64,000 bases of DNA, taken from positions 1,736,001 to 1,800,000 of the forward strand of contig JALLLT010000001.1 of assembly GCA_025266875.1 (NCBI GenBank), written 5' to 3'. Positions 36,421 through 47,830 of the stretch are shown here, one piece after another. This DNA is from Fennellomyces sp. T-0311 (lineage: Eukaryota; Mucoromycota; Mucoromycetes; Mucorales; Lichtheimiaceae). The notes beneath the pieces were generated by a model that was not told the origin of the DNA, searched no databases, and worked only from the letters and a program-made list of their open reading frames with translations. Within the stretch, counting starts at the first letter, position 1. Each line of letters starts with the position of its first letter. The translations under genes were made by a program, and so were the position numbers.

Positions 36421-39293
36421 TTATCCAGTAAAAATTCTGAAGATAAGATACAAAGTGGCACCACAGAAACGGATTACCGAAAGACCTGCGACGGACCACA
36501 AAATGAAACCAAGGTAGATTGTGCTTCGGGTATCGAAATCACCCATCCAAGCAAAGGTTTGGGCACTCGTGATGGCAATGATCAAAATCAAGTTGGAAAT
36601 GATCCATGACAGGATAAGACGGGTACGGAAAGATCGGTAATAGTCTTCTTGTTTGGTTTGGGCATCACGATGTTGTTCCACCGCTTCAGGCTTACGTTGC
36701 AATTCAATGCATGCAGCTTCGTATGCTTCGTTCATGTCCTTTTGCTCGGTAGGCATATCAATTTCAGCAGTGTGATCACCAGAATCATCCTTGCTGGCCT
36801 TGACAACACCCAAATCGGTATTAATCTTGTTGTCACCCTTTGTACCCCACGAGACGTCGTGGATGTTACAGAATGCATATACGTTGAGAATGTTGGTATA
36901 TGAGGGACTGATGAAAATATATTGGATGAAACTGTAGAAAAAAAATTATTAGTTGCCTTTTTTTTACCTCGATAGCAAAAATAGATATTAATTACCTTGT
37001 GAACATGTGCCAAGGGTCAAGGAACATGAAACTGGCCACAAAGTACATGACATAAGTAGCACAGACTGAAATAACAATGTTGCGGAATAGATCTTGTCCC
37101 ATCATGGCCGTGAATGATGCATCCGTATCTTCGATAACTGTTGTCACGCCAACCACAGTAATCCAAACAGTGACAAACAGCATATAGCCCATCAACAAGG
37201 CAAAGAAAATCATACTACCCGTGTACAAGAGCTTTGAACCTTGAGGACGGTTACCGAGTGAAATAATGAACTGGACAAGCATCAATAAACAGTACACATA
37301 GTTCAGACCAATGTGTAAGTAGTTGGCAATATCACCAGAGAACGGTTTGGGATCCAGATATTCAGCGCTCAGGGCTTTCGTGAGAATGTAGAATGTCAAG
37401 TAAAAGTTGCCCTTGAAGGTTGAAAAACAAATTGCATTAGATCCGATTATCAACCTCCTCTTATATATATACTCACAATGGCAAACCAGGAGAAAATCAT
37501 GTTGTAGGTGTTGTAAAGGTTTTCAACCAAGAACAGGAGTTTGCGGAAAATAGAATGGTCGGATGACCAAACCTTTCTCCAATGCCACAAAGCGTAGACA
37601 CTAGCAAAGAATGAACCTATTATGAAACATAAGTACTCGTATATCTCCCAAAAGAACATATGTAACTTTACCATTAAGCCAACGACGACGCTGGGAAATC
37701 AATTCATCGACCTTGTCCGGCACATCTGTTTCACCGTAACTGCTATTGACATAGTGAAGAACGTAATGAGCGTTCTTCTTGGCAACAAGCTCGTAACACA
37801 AGATACGATCTTCGGCGAGGTACATGTTGGCAGTGAAAATATCGGCATCACCACCGTGCATGGTTTCACCCAAAAAGTACTTTTCCAATGGACCCTTGCC
37901 GTTGACATCGTTCTGGAGGGCAACATAGCGATAAGCCGAGAAGGCACCAGGCAACACGGAAATGTAACCAAACACAGACTCCAGAGGCTTGTCCAAAATG
38001 TTGGACATTTTGTATTCAAAGTTCTGAGCGGCAACCAAAGGGTTCAACAATGCGACACCGGCAGTGCCTGTCATGGCACGAATTTCACCACAAGCACCGG
38101 CAATGTTTGAATTAATATCAAAGGCTTTCCACAAGTGATAGATCGACGTTCCACCAGGTCGTGTTCCCACGTCAATTAAAACACAGACATTGGGTTGGAT
38201 CAATGGACCAAATGCTTGTAGGAACCAACGATGGGAGTTGATCTTCTTTGCGTTCTTTTCCTTCAAACAAAAGAGTATCTGACAGGGCGTCATACCCTTA
38301 TCGGCACCCTTGAATTTCATATCTGGATCAACCGAAAGCTGGGTCGTGTACTATTGTGTTGTGTGATCAATAGGATATATTTATATAAAATTACCGTATA
38401 TATATACATACCTCATAAATATGAGAAACCACCTCCTTCTCACCAACCATGTTCTTTGCAACACCATCCTGGTAGACACCAAGGGTGGCAAGCAACGCCA
38501 GCGTACGTTGGTTGATTTTGTTACGACCATCCGATACAATACAGACAACAACCTTTTGCCATCCATTGTGGCCCCATGTCTTGGATCGATCACGTCCACA
38601 CAAATGAGCAATGTTCTTCATGACACCATGCATAGTACGAGCAAAAAGAATTTCGTCTTCCTGTTATCTGAGTTAGTTTCCCGGATCAGATCAAAAAGCC
38701 TAAAGAAACATACGTTGTACATGGTCAAGACAATAAACAACTCGGTGTGTCGTTCCAGAAGCTGTTGACGCAAAGTATAGCCTTGGCTTGAAAAGTCCTT
38801 GGGATCACATGTCGCGGCAGTATAGCGCATGTGGGTAAATTCCTTGGACTCCTTGATCGGTACAGCTTGAAGGTAACGAGTAGGGACTGGACAATCGAGC
38901 ACAAGGTTACCCCGAGTCAACTTGACCTTTCGTGCTATATATCCATGATTGTTTAGCTTCTTGATAATCATCTCAGTTAACTTTTTTTCAAAGCTTACTA
39001 GTCTTGTATCTTCGAGGTACGCGTCTGGGTGCTTCACCATAATGTGCGTTCTGGGGTGGATGTTGCTGGAACGCAAAGGTGGGGTGAGGTGAACCTCCGC
39101 CCATATGAGGTGAGCCTCCACCCATAAAAGGCGAACCTGGTCCTGAATTTTGGTGACGAAGCAAAGGCTGATTATCGACCGGGTACGGATCAGCAAATGG
39201 TGAAGCCCGTTCATGACGTGGAGAAAAGTGTGTTTCCTGCATCGGAAATTGGTCGTAATCGTTTTTATGAGTCGGTGGTGGACTTCGATACAT
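36421..39293 (-). CDS. Chitin synthase (division 1, class I-II type)
   Basis: This plasma-membrane glycosyltransferase family 2 enzyme polymerises GlcNAc from UDP-GlcNAc. It starts [16 protein letters not shown] with a Pro/Gly-rich region ([13 protein letters not shown]), then the CHS N-terminal region ([40 protein letters not shown]). The catalytic core follows: [67 protein letters not shown], and the hallmark QRRRWLNG. Several C-terminal membrane spans follow, then a cytosolic segment and a last pair of helices ([20 protein letters not shown]). About seven exons and roughly 880 residues fit the family. No myosin head or DEK tail is present, which argues against class V/VII. The class assignment is approximate. 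Confidence 0.92.
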
Positions 39294-41910
39294 TTTGGTT
39301 ATACTATTTTTGTATATAGCTTTCTAGAATAATAAAATAAAACGAAAGGCTTGGGGAATGATCACTGTAGGAGATACCAGCTCCAATATGATTCTTTTTT
39401 CCAAAGGAAAGGACCGGGGAAAGAGGTAAAAAGGTTGTGTGTAAACGAAAGAGAGAACGAAGAGAAGGGAGGAGGGCAAAAAGGGTCAAAATTTGATTTA
39501 AGGTGAAATGATGTGTAACCGTCCCTGGCTACACAGAGTCTTCCTCCAGCTCCAAATTTAAAGATTGCTCCTTCCTATTTCGGTTAGTGTTTGTCTTTTC
39601 TCCTCCTTTGTATTTTCTGATGATTCGGGGCTTTTCAGGCCTTTATGTGTTTTGAACTTGGTCATTTACACTCAAATATTATCTGCAGAAAAGAAGGTGA
39701 TCGGCGTACAAGCGGTGTTCTCGCTTCCCATTAACGCTTTATTTATCTCGTCATTTGTTATTAATAAATTTTTATATGCGCCATTTTTACCTGGCTTTTA
39801 CTTCCAACATATATAAATAGGTCCATATAATAAACTTTTGAGAGTACAAAGGTTATCAAAAATCTGAACAACGATATTAAGTTTTCAATGAACTAAGCAA
39901 AATTTGCTCCAGCTTGTGTGACACAATACCCTATTAGCTATGCAACCTGATTTGACAGGATCAAGTGGAAGGTGTTACTGATGTTTCAGCCTGTGTTCTA
40001 AGGGATCGAGAACGCATGTTATTATTTTCATTATTTTCAAGAACGGCAATAAGGAAATGATATGCAAAGAAACTCCTACTTTTACTGAAAACAACCAGAA
40101 AATCTCGATTTGCATGGTCTACTTCGGTTAATATTGCACGATTCCCTTTTATGCGAACTATAAAGTTATCAGGAGAAAAAAAAGACTCGCTGATTCACTT
40201 TCGTTACCAAAACTAGTTTTGCCCTTGAGTATACAAAAGTAACAAAGTGGTTTTAAATTTTTAGCTCAAATAATTTAAAGTTCATGATGCCACACGAAAT
40301 TGTATACTCAGGTAGTAGCTCAGTAGGTCTTGTAACCCTTGGCAAAGCCCAATTATCACATGAGTAGTAATATATACGTTTCCCACACCCCACTTAACAA
40401 ATCTTCCTATATAGAGATTTGTAGCATTGAGAAGAAGAAGTAACGAATATGTATGCTAGATTCTACGAATTTGTAAAATCGACTTTACGTAATGTTTAGT
40501 TTACCAAACAAAGAGTGCGCAAATCATTTTCTGTGTTGTTAAATAAAACAATTCCCGCTTTTTCTCGTTTCGGCTTTGATTTCGTATATGTATATTTCTC
40601 CTACGATATATATACGTTTGTGGCGTACACCTAAACGAGTAAATGGTATCATGCAGCTAGAGCTTTTAGCGTAAGTGCTTAATTTTTAGTGTATCTCAGT
40701 ACCATAACGTGGTACTGTCTCAGCCACTCATGATCAATGTCAAAGCGCACGCGCTCTGACCAATCCTGTTTGGCGGAACATTAATACACCAGAGCGTTTA
40801 CCCGTCTTCACATGCGCGGTTGTGCTAAAATTATCAGGCGCCACCGTACAAAGTTCAAAATGCGAGTACAACAAACAAAAATGATTTAATTTGGTTGAAG
40901 AGAGAATGTTAGTAATCTTACACGAGCTTATTGTACAGTCTCAGCGAGATACATGTAGTCTACTGAAGAATGAACTAGGAGTACAAGTGCTCGAAGTATA
41001 TTACATACTTCTCTGAGGATACGAATCCGTTTGAGGTAATTTATATGAAAATGAGACTACTCGACTTTTGGAGTACGCATATCCTAGCATCATTCTATAC
41101 TATAAACGAAGGGAGTAAAGTAGATGGTGAGATGAAAGCAATATCCAATAGGAGTACGTTGGCAAGTCTCTGATAATATAAACCGATCCAAGCATGACAA
41201 TATGTTCGTTGAGCTATCGGAATGCTCATTGGATCGCCAAAAAGCATAATGCATTGAACACGTCCGGTGGATGAGTGCATGGGGACATGCTCATGCAATA
41301 CGCGAGAGAGAGAGAAAGAGAGAGAGAGAGAGTACGAGGCTTCTCAATTCGAAAGAAACAAAAATAAGATCAAATGTTGGAAAATGCATTGGTGACTGAT
41401 GGATTGTACATATGTGGTTTCTAACTCATCTATATCTGAAGGCTTCGTACTATAGAGTATGCGCACAAATACGTAGTGTCAAGTAAAAGCGATTAATTAC
41501 CGAGCACGACTATCAAACAAACACTTACCTCCCAATCTTCCATGACTTGTTCAAAGGCATGCTTGATGTGCCTAAGATCCGAATGGAATGGTAAGCAGTG
41601 AATGAGTCCAGGTATTGGTACTGACAATAACATTTATTCGACATATACTTACGCACCACGCACCAAATGATGCAGAACTACTTGAACGACAACGCAAATC
41701 TACTCAAGTGTAAGATCGATATGGGAATCATTGCTGATATGAAAAAAGCAATAACATTTGTCTGAAAAGATGAATATCTGATTAATATGTCTGCTGACAA
41801 TCTCGACGTTCTAATATCACGCTTCAATCAGCTTAGATTGTCTATCTAAACATTTCGATGGTACCTATGCAATATGCTGTCATTACATTGAAAATATCTC
41901 CTGGTATTGC
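39294..41910. other. Long intergenic region with GA microsatellite
   Basis: About 2.6 kb upstream of the chitin synthase. It is AT-rich, with many short T- and A-runs and only short ORFs. The one clear repeat is a GA-rich microsatellite at 41304-41332. No RNA gene or transposon was recognised. Confidence 0.5.
41304..41332. repeat. GA microsatellite
   Basis: A run of about 14 GA dinucleotides interrupted once by AA. Confidence 0.9.
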
Positions 41911-42429
41911 TTATTTAATGATAAACATTTGTTTGGGTTCCTCAATATAATTAATCACTTTTGACATGACGCAAACTCCAATGGATTTGTAATGGTCACC
42001 GTCCGGTCTGACAACTGGATAGACTATCATGTTCGGGTAAACTCCTTGGAAAAATTGAATGCCGGATAGAACCACGCAATTTGTACATTCTTCAGTTAGA
42101 GATAGATAGCCGTGATAATCACTTGGTGATAATGGTGTGTTAATCCAGGTTGTATCCGTCTCTTGCTTTACTGGGAGATAGTATGTTCCTCCAATCCCTT
42201 CATGAAGGAGATATCCTTTGTATGGAAACTCCTTTGGTGAAACGCTTTCGACAAACATCAGAGGCTTGCATGCTCCAAAAGTCATAAATTTTGCGGCTTT
42301 TCCTTGTCGGCTGCTGTTCACCCTTTGTCGGCTGTTATTTTCTAGTTGTTGGCTGTTGTTTTCTCTTTGTTGATTGCCATTTATTTTTTGCCGGTTGTTG
42401 TTTTCTCTTTGCTGGTTGCTGCTTTCTTC
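41911..42429 (-). pseudogene. Displaced C-terminus of the HET gene
   Basis: This frame runs without stop from the end of the HET ORF through a Gln/Asn-rich linker (NNSQQLENNSRQ) into a compact domain with YLSLTEECTNCVVLSG and YPVVRPDGDHYKSIGV, TAA at 41911. The relics at 44633 and 51363 align with the same section (LSFTEDC, YYPVVAE), so it is a real conserved C-terminus of this HET family. Here it is out of frame with the HET part by one base near 42440-42470. No plausible GT-AG intron joins them. Confidence 0.6.
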
Positions 42430-42439
42430 CTGTTGGTTG

Positions 42440-43621
42440 CTAATTTCGGCTTCCTTTTCGATTAAATTTCACCAAAGGTTTAATGGAAATATGAGTGTAA
42501 CTGCAGTTGACAAATAGGGACGTTCCGGAAACACTGCAGTCCGAAAATGATGTTTTGAGACCTGATGGTCTAATGTGAATTCCCCTGCTTCCGGTCCACG
42601 ATGGCAATAGATCATCCTCTGGTGTTCCAACTATCGAGTCCTTGATCCAATCGATAGGTGCTCCGAAGCATAGTACAGATAGATCTATTTTGGCTAGTAA
42701 GCAGTAAAACTGAATCATCAAGTCGATTAATGGCTTTTTGTAGTTGAATTCAATTTCGTCAACAATATCAGGGAAAATATTGGCGATTGCGAAAATTCGG
42801 TCGTGTGGTTTTGTGCTTGTTCTTCTGCGAGCATGCCATAAAACTGAGTGTGCATTCCAAGGAACCGAATGGTCACAAATCTGGTCGACAAAGGCATTAT
42901 CTCGTATCCCAAACCAATTTGGTGTCGATTTGTGTGACCACAGATGTACATTGCGGCCGACAAAAAGCACTTTTTTCGACATGGCCGCTTCTTCAAGTGT
43001 CCATAGACGCTTAGCCCATTGCTTGTCCCGAATGCCATTGAGTTGAAACAGCCTTCTTTTTGGCCATTCATGGTAAAAGAAGCTGACTTCCAGATCAGGT
43101 ATCAAAGCGATGGTGCAATGGGCGTTGCCGTAGATTCGGTGCATTTGTCGCAATTCTCGTTTTTTATCTTCGGGATCCAATTGATTGATGCATATTTGAT
43201 CATACCATATATACTTGACTCCGAAATTCTGGCATACGCGTTGAATAAGACCTTCAAACTTGACATATTTGCTTCTTCGTGTCAGAAACTTGAATAGTCT
43301 CTGTATGTTGGATGACTTTTCAGTGATTCCATACAAAACAATCTTGTGCCGGCCATCATCCGTCCTGTGGTATTCGTCACCATCCTTGATAATATCACCA
43401 GACTGGTTCCACGAGTACGACAACGCGTAGTATCCTTCATCGGCTTCACATCCACGGATTTTTTGCATATCGGAAACGCGGACCAGAAATGAAGGCTTAA
43501 ACTCGGACTTTGGTGGTGGTAGACCAAAAGTCCAACCAGGTGGTGTTGCATGCCAGTTTCTGGACGAGTCGAGATATAATTTTAGGGATCTATATTGACG
43601 GTTCTCGTATCTAATGTACAT
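42440..43621 (-). CDS. HET-domain protein, main reading frame
   Basis: HET domains are found in fungal heterokaryon-incompatibility (nonself-recognition) proteins, where activation triggers cell death. From ATG 43621 (MYIRYENRQYRSLKLYLDSS) the three HET motifs appear in order: YYALSYSW at about 64-71, YIWYDQICINQLDPEDKKRE at about 137-156 with HRIYGNAHCTIALI after it, and KRLWTLEEAAMSKKVLFVG at about 203. The frame stops at 42440 after about 393 codons. A further C-terminal section continues in another frame downstream (see 41911-42429), so one indel, an unseen intron or a sequencing error separates them. An earlier TTG-started extension exists but has no family support. No NACHT or STAND domain is attached. 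Confidence 0.8.
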   Translation of the reverse strand: MYIRYENRQYRSLKLYLDSSRNWHATPPGWTFGLPPPKSEFKPSFLVRVSDMQKIRGCEADEGYYALSYSWNQSGDIIKDGDEYHRTDDGRHKIVLYGITEKSSNIQRLFKFLTRRSKYVKFEGLIQRVCQNFGVKYIWYDQICINQLDPEDKKRELRQMHRIYGNAHCTIALIPDLEVSFFYHEWPKRRLFQLNGIRDKQWAKRLWTLEEAAMSKKVLFVGRNVHLWSHKSTPNWFGIRDNAFVDQICDHSVPWNAHSVLWHARRRTSTKPHDRIFAIANIFPDIVDEIEFNYKKPLIDLMIQFYCLLAKIDLSVLCFGAPIDWIKDSIVGTPEDDLLPSWTGSRGIHIRPSGLKTSFSDCSVSGTSLFVNCSYTHISIKPLVKFNRKGSRN

Positions 43622-44632
43622 CCTGTATTGAGTTGGTAGACAAAAAATCAATTCAGTCCCATTGGTATAAGAAAGACTGCTTTTGAAAATTGCGTTGGAA
43701 AAAAGGAGAAAAAGACGCAACAAAAATTAGATAGGACCGATGACTCTGGTTAAAATAACCCAGTGTGAATGGGTGCACATGTGTCACCTATCTTATGTAT
43801 GCTCCATCTTCCAGTGTAACAACTTATAAAAGTTGGGCCGATGTGTACAGATTAAAGCATATTTATTATTATTATTCGTGAGTATGGCACTCGAGGGCGA
43901 CATCCTTTAGGCAATTCGCCGGCCATAATGAGTGCAGAGGGAATTGAAAAAACGTAGATAGGAATTGAAAAGTGGGAGTATGTGGTGGGACATACAGAAA
44001 ATCCCTTACTGGTATGAAAAACCTGATGGGAGAACTGTGAGTTCGGGGGGTATCAGGTATGGCAATAAATATAAAATCCTAGCTTCGCGACAAAGCAAAG
44101 AAAAAGAAAAAGAAAAAGAAAGGAAGGTAATGATGGTGGCAATTGTGTGCGTACCCATGGTAGTGGGAATACTAGCCAGTGATATCTATATTGCTGCTGG
44201 TATCGTCAAAGAATGCATCCAGGATCAACTGTGGATCGGGTTCTGGGTCAAATTGTGTATCTGGATGGGTATTACATCAATACCCCGAAGAACTTGGAGA
44301 AGCATCGGCCATGTTCGGCGCCAGTGGCAAGACCGTAGGCTTTTGACCTTGCGTGATAGGTCATTGAGGAGGATGTCAATAATATGCTGAGTGCGCTCGA
44401 CAGGCTTGCGGTAGCCGATGTATACAGTATTTCCAAAAAGCAATGCCTCCGAGACATGACTGTCTTGAGTAGCGATATTATATTTTGAGCACACTGTATG
44501 GTTCGCATCTCAAGGAAAAAAATGTGTACGTAATGTCCATATTGTATGCTACTTTCCTCCTCATATTCGCCTTCTTATGTATTAGAATACGCATTGAGTT
44601 ATCATCATAGCAGACAAAACTACTTTTTATTA
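43622..44632. other. Upstream region with possible coding relic
   Basis: The minus strand at 44150-44510 contains protein-like pieces in three frames (KPVERTQHIIDILLNDLSRK; FDPEPDPQLILDAFFDD), interrupted by stops. They may be a decayed gene of unknown type. The plus-strand frame 43965-44390 overlaps them and is probably a shadow. Nothing else was recognised. Confidence 0.25.
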
Positions 44633-44970
44633 CTATGTAACATTTGAACATTTTGATATTTGTAATGGGGGATTGATGATCGAGTCTGCTTTAGTAATGA
44701 AGGCGCCGACCGAATGGCAGTCATCGTTATCGATTTCTGCGACCACTGGATAATATCGTCGGTTATTGGGATCTGGAAATTGTTGCGGCAACCCGTAAAG
44801 TATTCGATAATTTTCCCAGCAATCTTCAGTGAAGGACAATATGCATCCTATGTCAAACGAATCTTTGCGGAAGAACAAATGATGCTGGAACAGTTTAGTG
44901 TCGATTACCAACAGTATATCAACGAATCCTCCAGATTGATTCCTTTTGTATTTTAACATCAATATGAATA
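44633..44970 (-). pseudogene. HET-gene C-terminal relic, block copy A
   Basis: The minus-strand frame reads ILSFTEDCWENYRILYGLPQ, then RRYYPVVAEIDNDDCHSVGA and FITKADSIINPP. It aligns with YLSLTEEC, YPVVRPDGDHYKSIGV and MSKVINYIEEP at the C-terminus of the HET gene at 42 kb. The N-terminal HET part is absent, so this is a truncated relic carried at the start of the duplicated block. Confidence 0.6.
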
Positions 44971-45309
44971 CCTTATACATTTATTCTAAAGAATAGTTTC
45001 GAACAATGAAGGTCAGATGAAAGTGGCTTACAGAAATCGTGGATATATCTACCATCCCGTGCAGATGCAAAATGATTTGCGGGCAATTGCATCTAAAATA
45101 CCAACAATGGTTTGCTGCTGGGATAGGGGAAGATTGCGTGCTATATACTGGATACTTCTAGCCTTCATTGAAAGACACTCTGAAGTAATGACTAATGTTT
45201 TTTTTATTTCCTTGCACACATTTCTGCGTTGTTCTAGGCATTTTATATTATATATTATACATATTTTCACTCCCACAATCTACTACGATTGTCAATGGTG
45301 CTTGCATGC

Positions 45310-46901
45310 TTAACCTTGGTAGTCATATGGTGGCCACTCATTTTGAACTGGCACAATAACAGTTGCCATCGACGTGTATACACGAGTGGTAGTCGTTGGT
45401 CCCGATGTATCGGTTGTTGTGAAGGTACTTGCTACAGTAGTAACCATTGTAGTTGGATCGGTTGGCTGGAATGTTGAAGTGAGAGTTTCCACTGTTGTTT
45501 TATGAGTGGTTACTGTAGTACTTGTATCGATGGTCGTTAAGGTTCCAACAGTCGTTGTCGCTGTTGATACTTCTGTTTTGGTAGTAGTCTCGGTGCCACA
45601 GGATGATGTGCTTGATGATACTGGTGGAACGAAACCATAAAGAACCATACAGCCGTCATAGTTGCCGCAAGTAAAGTCATTGAACTGAGCTGTATTATGA
45701 ACTCCGAAATCGTGTGCGAGCACTTTTCCACCAATAGTTTGCGCATTTTTGACCTCCATAGTTGCTATTGACATATTTCATATGTAAGTATGCTTTGATG
45801 CAAAATGTCTATCGCTTTATATTACCATATGGCGCCAGTATGAGGCCTTCGAATAACCCATTTCCACTGATACTGGCGGGAAAGTCATCATATGAATAGT
45901 AATCCTCCACATCGAGACTGTATATATTGAAAATAGTCCGACATGTGGGGAATTTTGCACTAATGTTATCAGTTGTAGTTGTCAGTGTCTCACCAGCTGG
46001 AACTGGAATCTACGTCATTTTATCAATGTCAGGTACCATTTGGTGATTGGTGTAAGACAGATATTTTCAACTTACATTAACCACAATAGTACGACCGTCG
46101 AGTAGAAAATTTTCAGGATCGTTTGGTCCAGCCCACTCGCTGCCACCATAAATAATACCAGACGGGTCAGAAAGGACATCCAAAGGATATTGTGAACACG
46201 TTGTCGCCCCAGGCTTTGTGCAAGTATTAAGAGTAATAACATGGTAATGTGGATGCCGTGGTTCATTGGTAGTACGAATGATTGTGCCAGTATCGTCGAT
46301 CTTCAGATCCGGTGGTATGTCTTGGAGGTATCGGTTCGCGTATGACAAAGTAACACCGATCTTATCCCAGTCCATCGGATCCTTTTCCTGCTCCAAGTTA
46401 CACTCGTCACCTTTAATAATAACTTCACTGCTATTGGTATCTCTTCCATAAGCATTTCCAAAGACAGTGACTTCGCCTTGAGAACTTATTACGTCTGCCA
46501 CTAATCCGTAACCGTAAATGTCGGTTTTATCAAGCTGGCAATCTGCGGGAGTCTCTTCGTTGATGGTAATCCCATCGGTCCTATGATTGAAGAGTGCATC
46601 GCGAGCTGCTATAGGGCCTGGGATCTTCTGAATGTCGAATGCTAAATATCTTGTACCAATGGCTGAGAAGTGATCCATCTGTAGAGGTATTACCCAATTA
46701 CTGTCTTGCCAAGCAAAATAAAAATTTCATTTCGATGGTCCTTACCGCATCGCCACCCGTAGTATACCCTTTTCCCAGTGGACATACACTCTCGTAGTAA
46801 AAGTCTTGCCTTGGATACAATCGATGCGACGAAGGAATTGATTCATAGCAATATGCACTGCCGATAGCAGCTAAAATAATAGCTGATTCAATAACGCGCA
46901 T
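45310..46901 (-). CDS. Secreted choice-of-anchor-A-type protein, copy 2
   Basis: Four exons. A signal peptide exon from ATG 46901 (MRVIESAIILAAIGSAYCYE; CPLGKGYTTGGDA) joins MDHFSAIGTRYLAFDIQKIP in exon 2. Exon 3 contains FPTCRTIFNIYSLD and ends GLFEGLILAPYG. Exon 4 starts ATMEVKNAQTIGGKVLAHDF and has FNDFTC. EGLILAPYG followed by an NAQTIGGKV stretch is the typical end of a choice-of-anchor A domain. A Thr-rich region of about 90 residues follows, then VIVPVQNEWPPYDYQG at the very end. No GPI signal or transmembrane helix is visible. Relative to copy 4 the first half of exon 2 is clearly diverged, while the second half and tail are almost identical. A TATAAAA lies about 60 bp upstream. Probably a cell-surface or secreted glycoprotein. 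Confidence 0.8.
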
Positions 46902-46956
46902 TTGGAGAAATATGTACCACTTTATGATACATAGTCCACATAATATTGACTTGTAC

Positions 46957-46964
46957 CTTTTATA
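46957..46964 (-). promoter_or_regulatory. TATA-like box of choice-of-anchor-A copy 2
   Basis: TATAAAAG on the minus strand, 56-63 bp before the ATG at 46901. It is conserved at the matching place in copy 4. Confidence 0.55.
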
Positions 46965-47410
46965 TGCTCGATCTAATGTGAACGGCAAACATGTTTGGGT
47001 TGTCCTGGGAATGTCTCCGGCCACTTTTAAATGTAGACAACAAAAAATTAAAAAAAAAATGTATGCTGTGCTTTTGCCTCTGTACAAAATAACATTTACA
47101 TACGTTCCTGTATTACGATTGTGGCTACAATGGAATGTCCTAGGCTATGTATTTTCCTAGTTAGTATCAAGGGGCTTCTATATAGCTAAGATGTTTTCAA
47201 GGTATCGGTTATTTAAATTTTCATCCCGGCTTAATACAGCTTTTAAAGTTGAACTAATAAGCATACAAAAAAAAAACCTTTGGAGTTCAAGGCATGAATG
47301 GTTGTCCGTCCTAGCAACAGTTTTGATGCCGGTCAACTATCTTATGTTTGAAACTTTTGAGCAGCATGGGTGACAAGTCCTCGACCACATCTTGAACACT
47401 TTTCCGCGTT

Positions 47411-47761
47411 TGGTTGTCAGTTGATGTTGTGGTCCGTCTGTCTTTGACATGCTTTAATAATGGCTTTCTTTTTTTTTTGTAGATAAGAAATTTATTCGGG
47501 TGCCGTAAAAAAGGGCACCAGAGTGGCATATAAAATTTCTAAACTACAACTTATGTTCTGCTTCTATCCGTCGTAGTGAATGTTGATGATGGCTTTCCTT
47601 GTGTAACTCAGAGCGTAGCTAAGCATTTCATAGGCTGCTTCAGGTAAGACATTGTGAAACACCGAGCGTAGCTCGACACTTCATAGGCTGCCTAGGTAAG
47701 ACATAAAGACTCGCTCGGTCGTTCATTCGCCTTACTTCAGGCCCAGATACTTCAAGCCCGC
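47411..47761. other. Spacer with a short imperfect direct repeat
   Basis: This joins blocks I and II in the first duplication copy. It contains two related units of about 42 bp, near 47611-47652 and 47662-47703 (both GAGCGTAGCT, then TTCATAGGCTGC and GGTAAGACAT). No gene is present. Confidence 0.6.
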
Positions 47762-47830
47762 CCTTTATTGGATTATTTTTATCGTAAATTTATAACTTTT
47801 AGTATCATTACACACTTTCATAAAATACTA

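Larger units (their letters stand above)
44641..47410. repeat. Segmental duplication, block I copy A
   Basis: This matches 51354-54265 in the same orientation at high identity over most of its length. It carries a HET C-terminal relic and one choice-of-anchor-A gene. Similarity begins at CATTTGAACATTTTGATATT and ends just after TCTTGAACACTTTT. Confidence 0.9.

Noticed and set aside
37622..38110. Plus-strand frame opposite chitin synthase
   Set aside because: Antisense shadow of the conserved catalytic exon.
40295..40345. tRNA-like string TAGCTCAGTAGG
   Set aside because: No acceptor-stem pairing and no GTTCRA T-loop at the proper distance.
42727..43071. Alternative-frame ORFs inside the HET gene
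   Set aside because: Shadow frames; all three HET motifs are in the main frame.
43965..44390. Plus-strand frame of 141 codons with a hydrophobic stretch
   Set aside because: It overlaps more protein-like minus-strand pieces, contains a low-complexity KEKEKE run and has no recognisable domain.
45310..45477. Plus-strand frames in the Thr-rich tails (also at 52149)
   Set aside because: They result from repetitive ACN codons on the opposite strand, not from separate genes.
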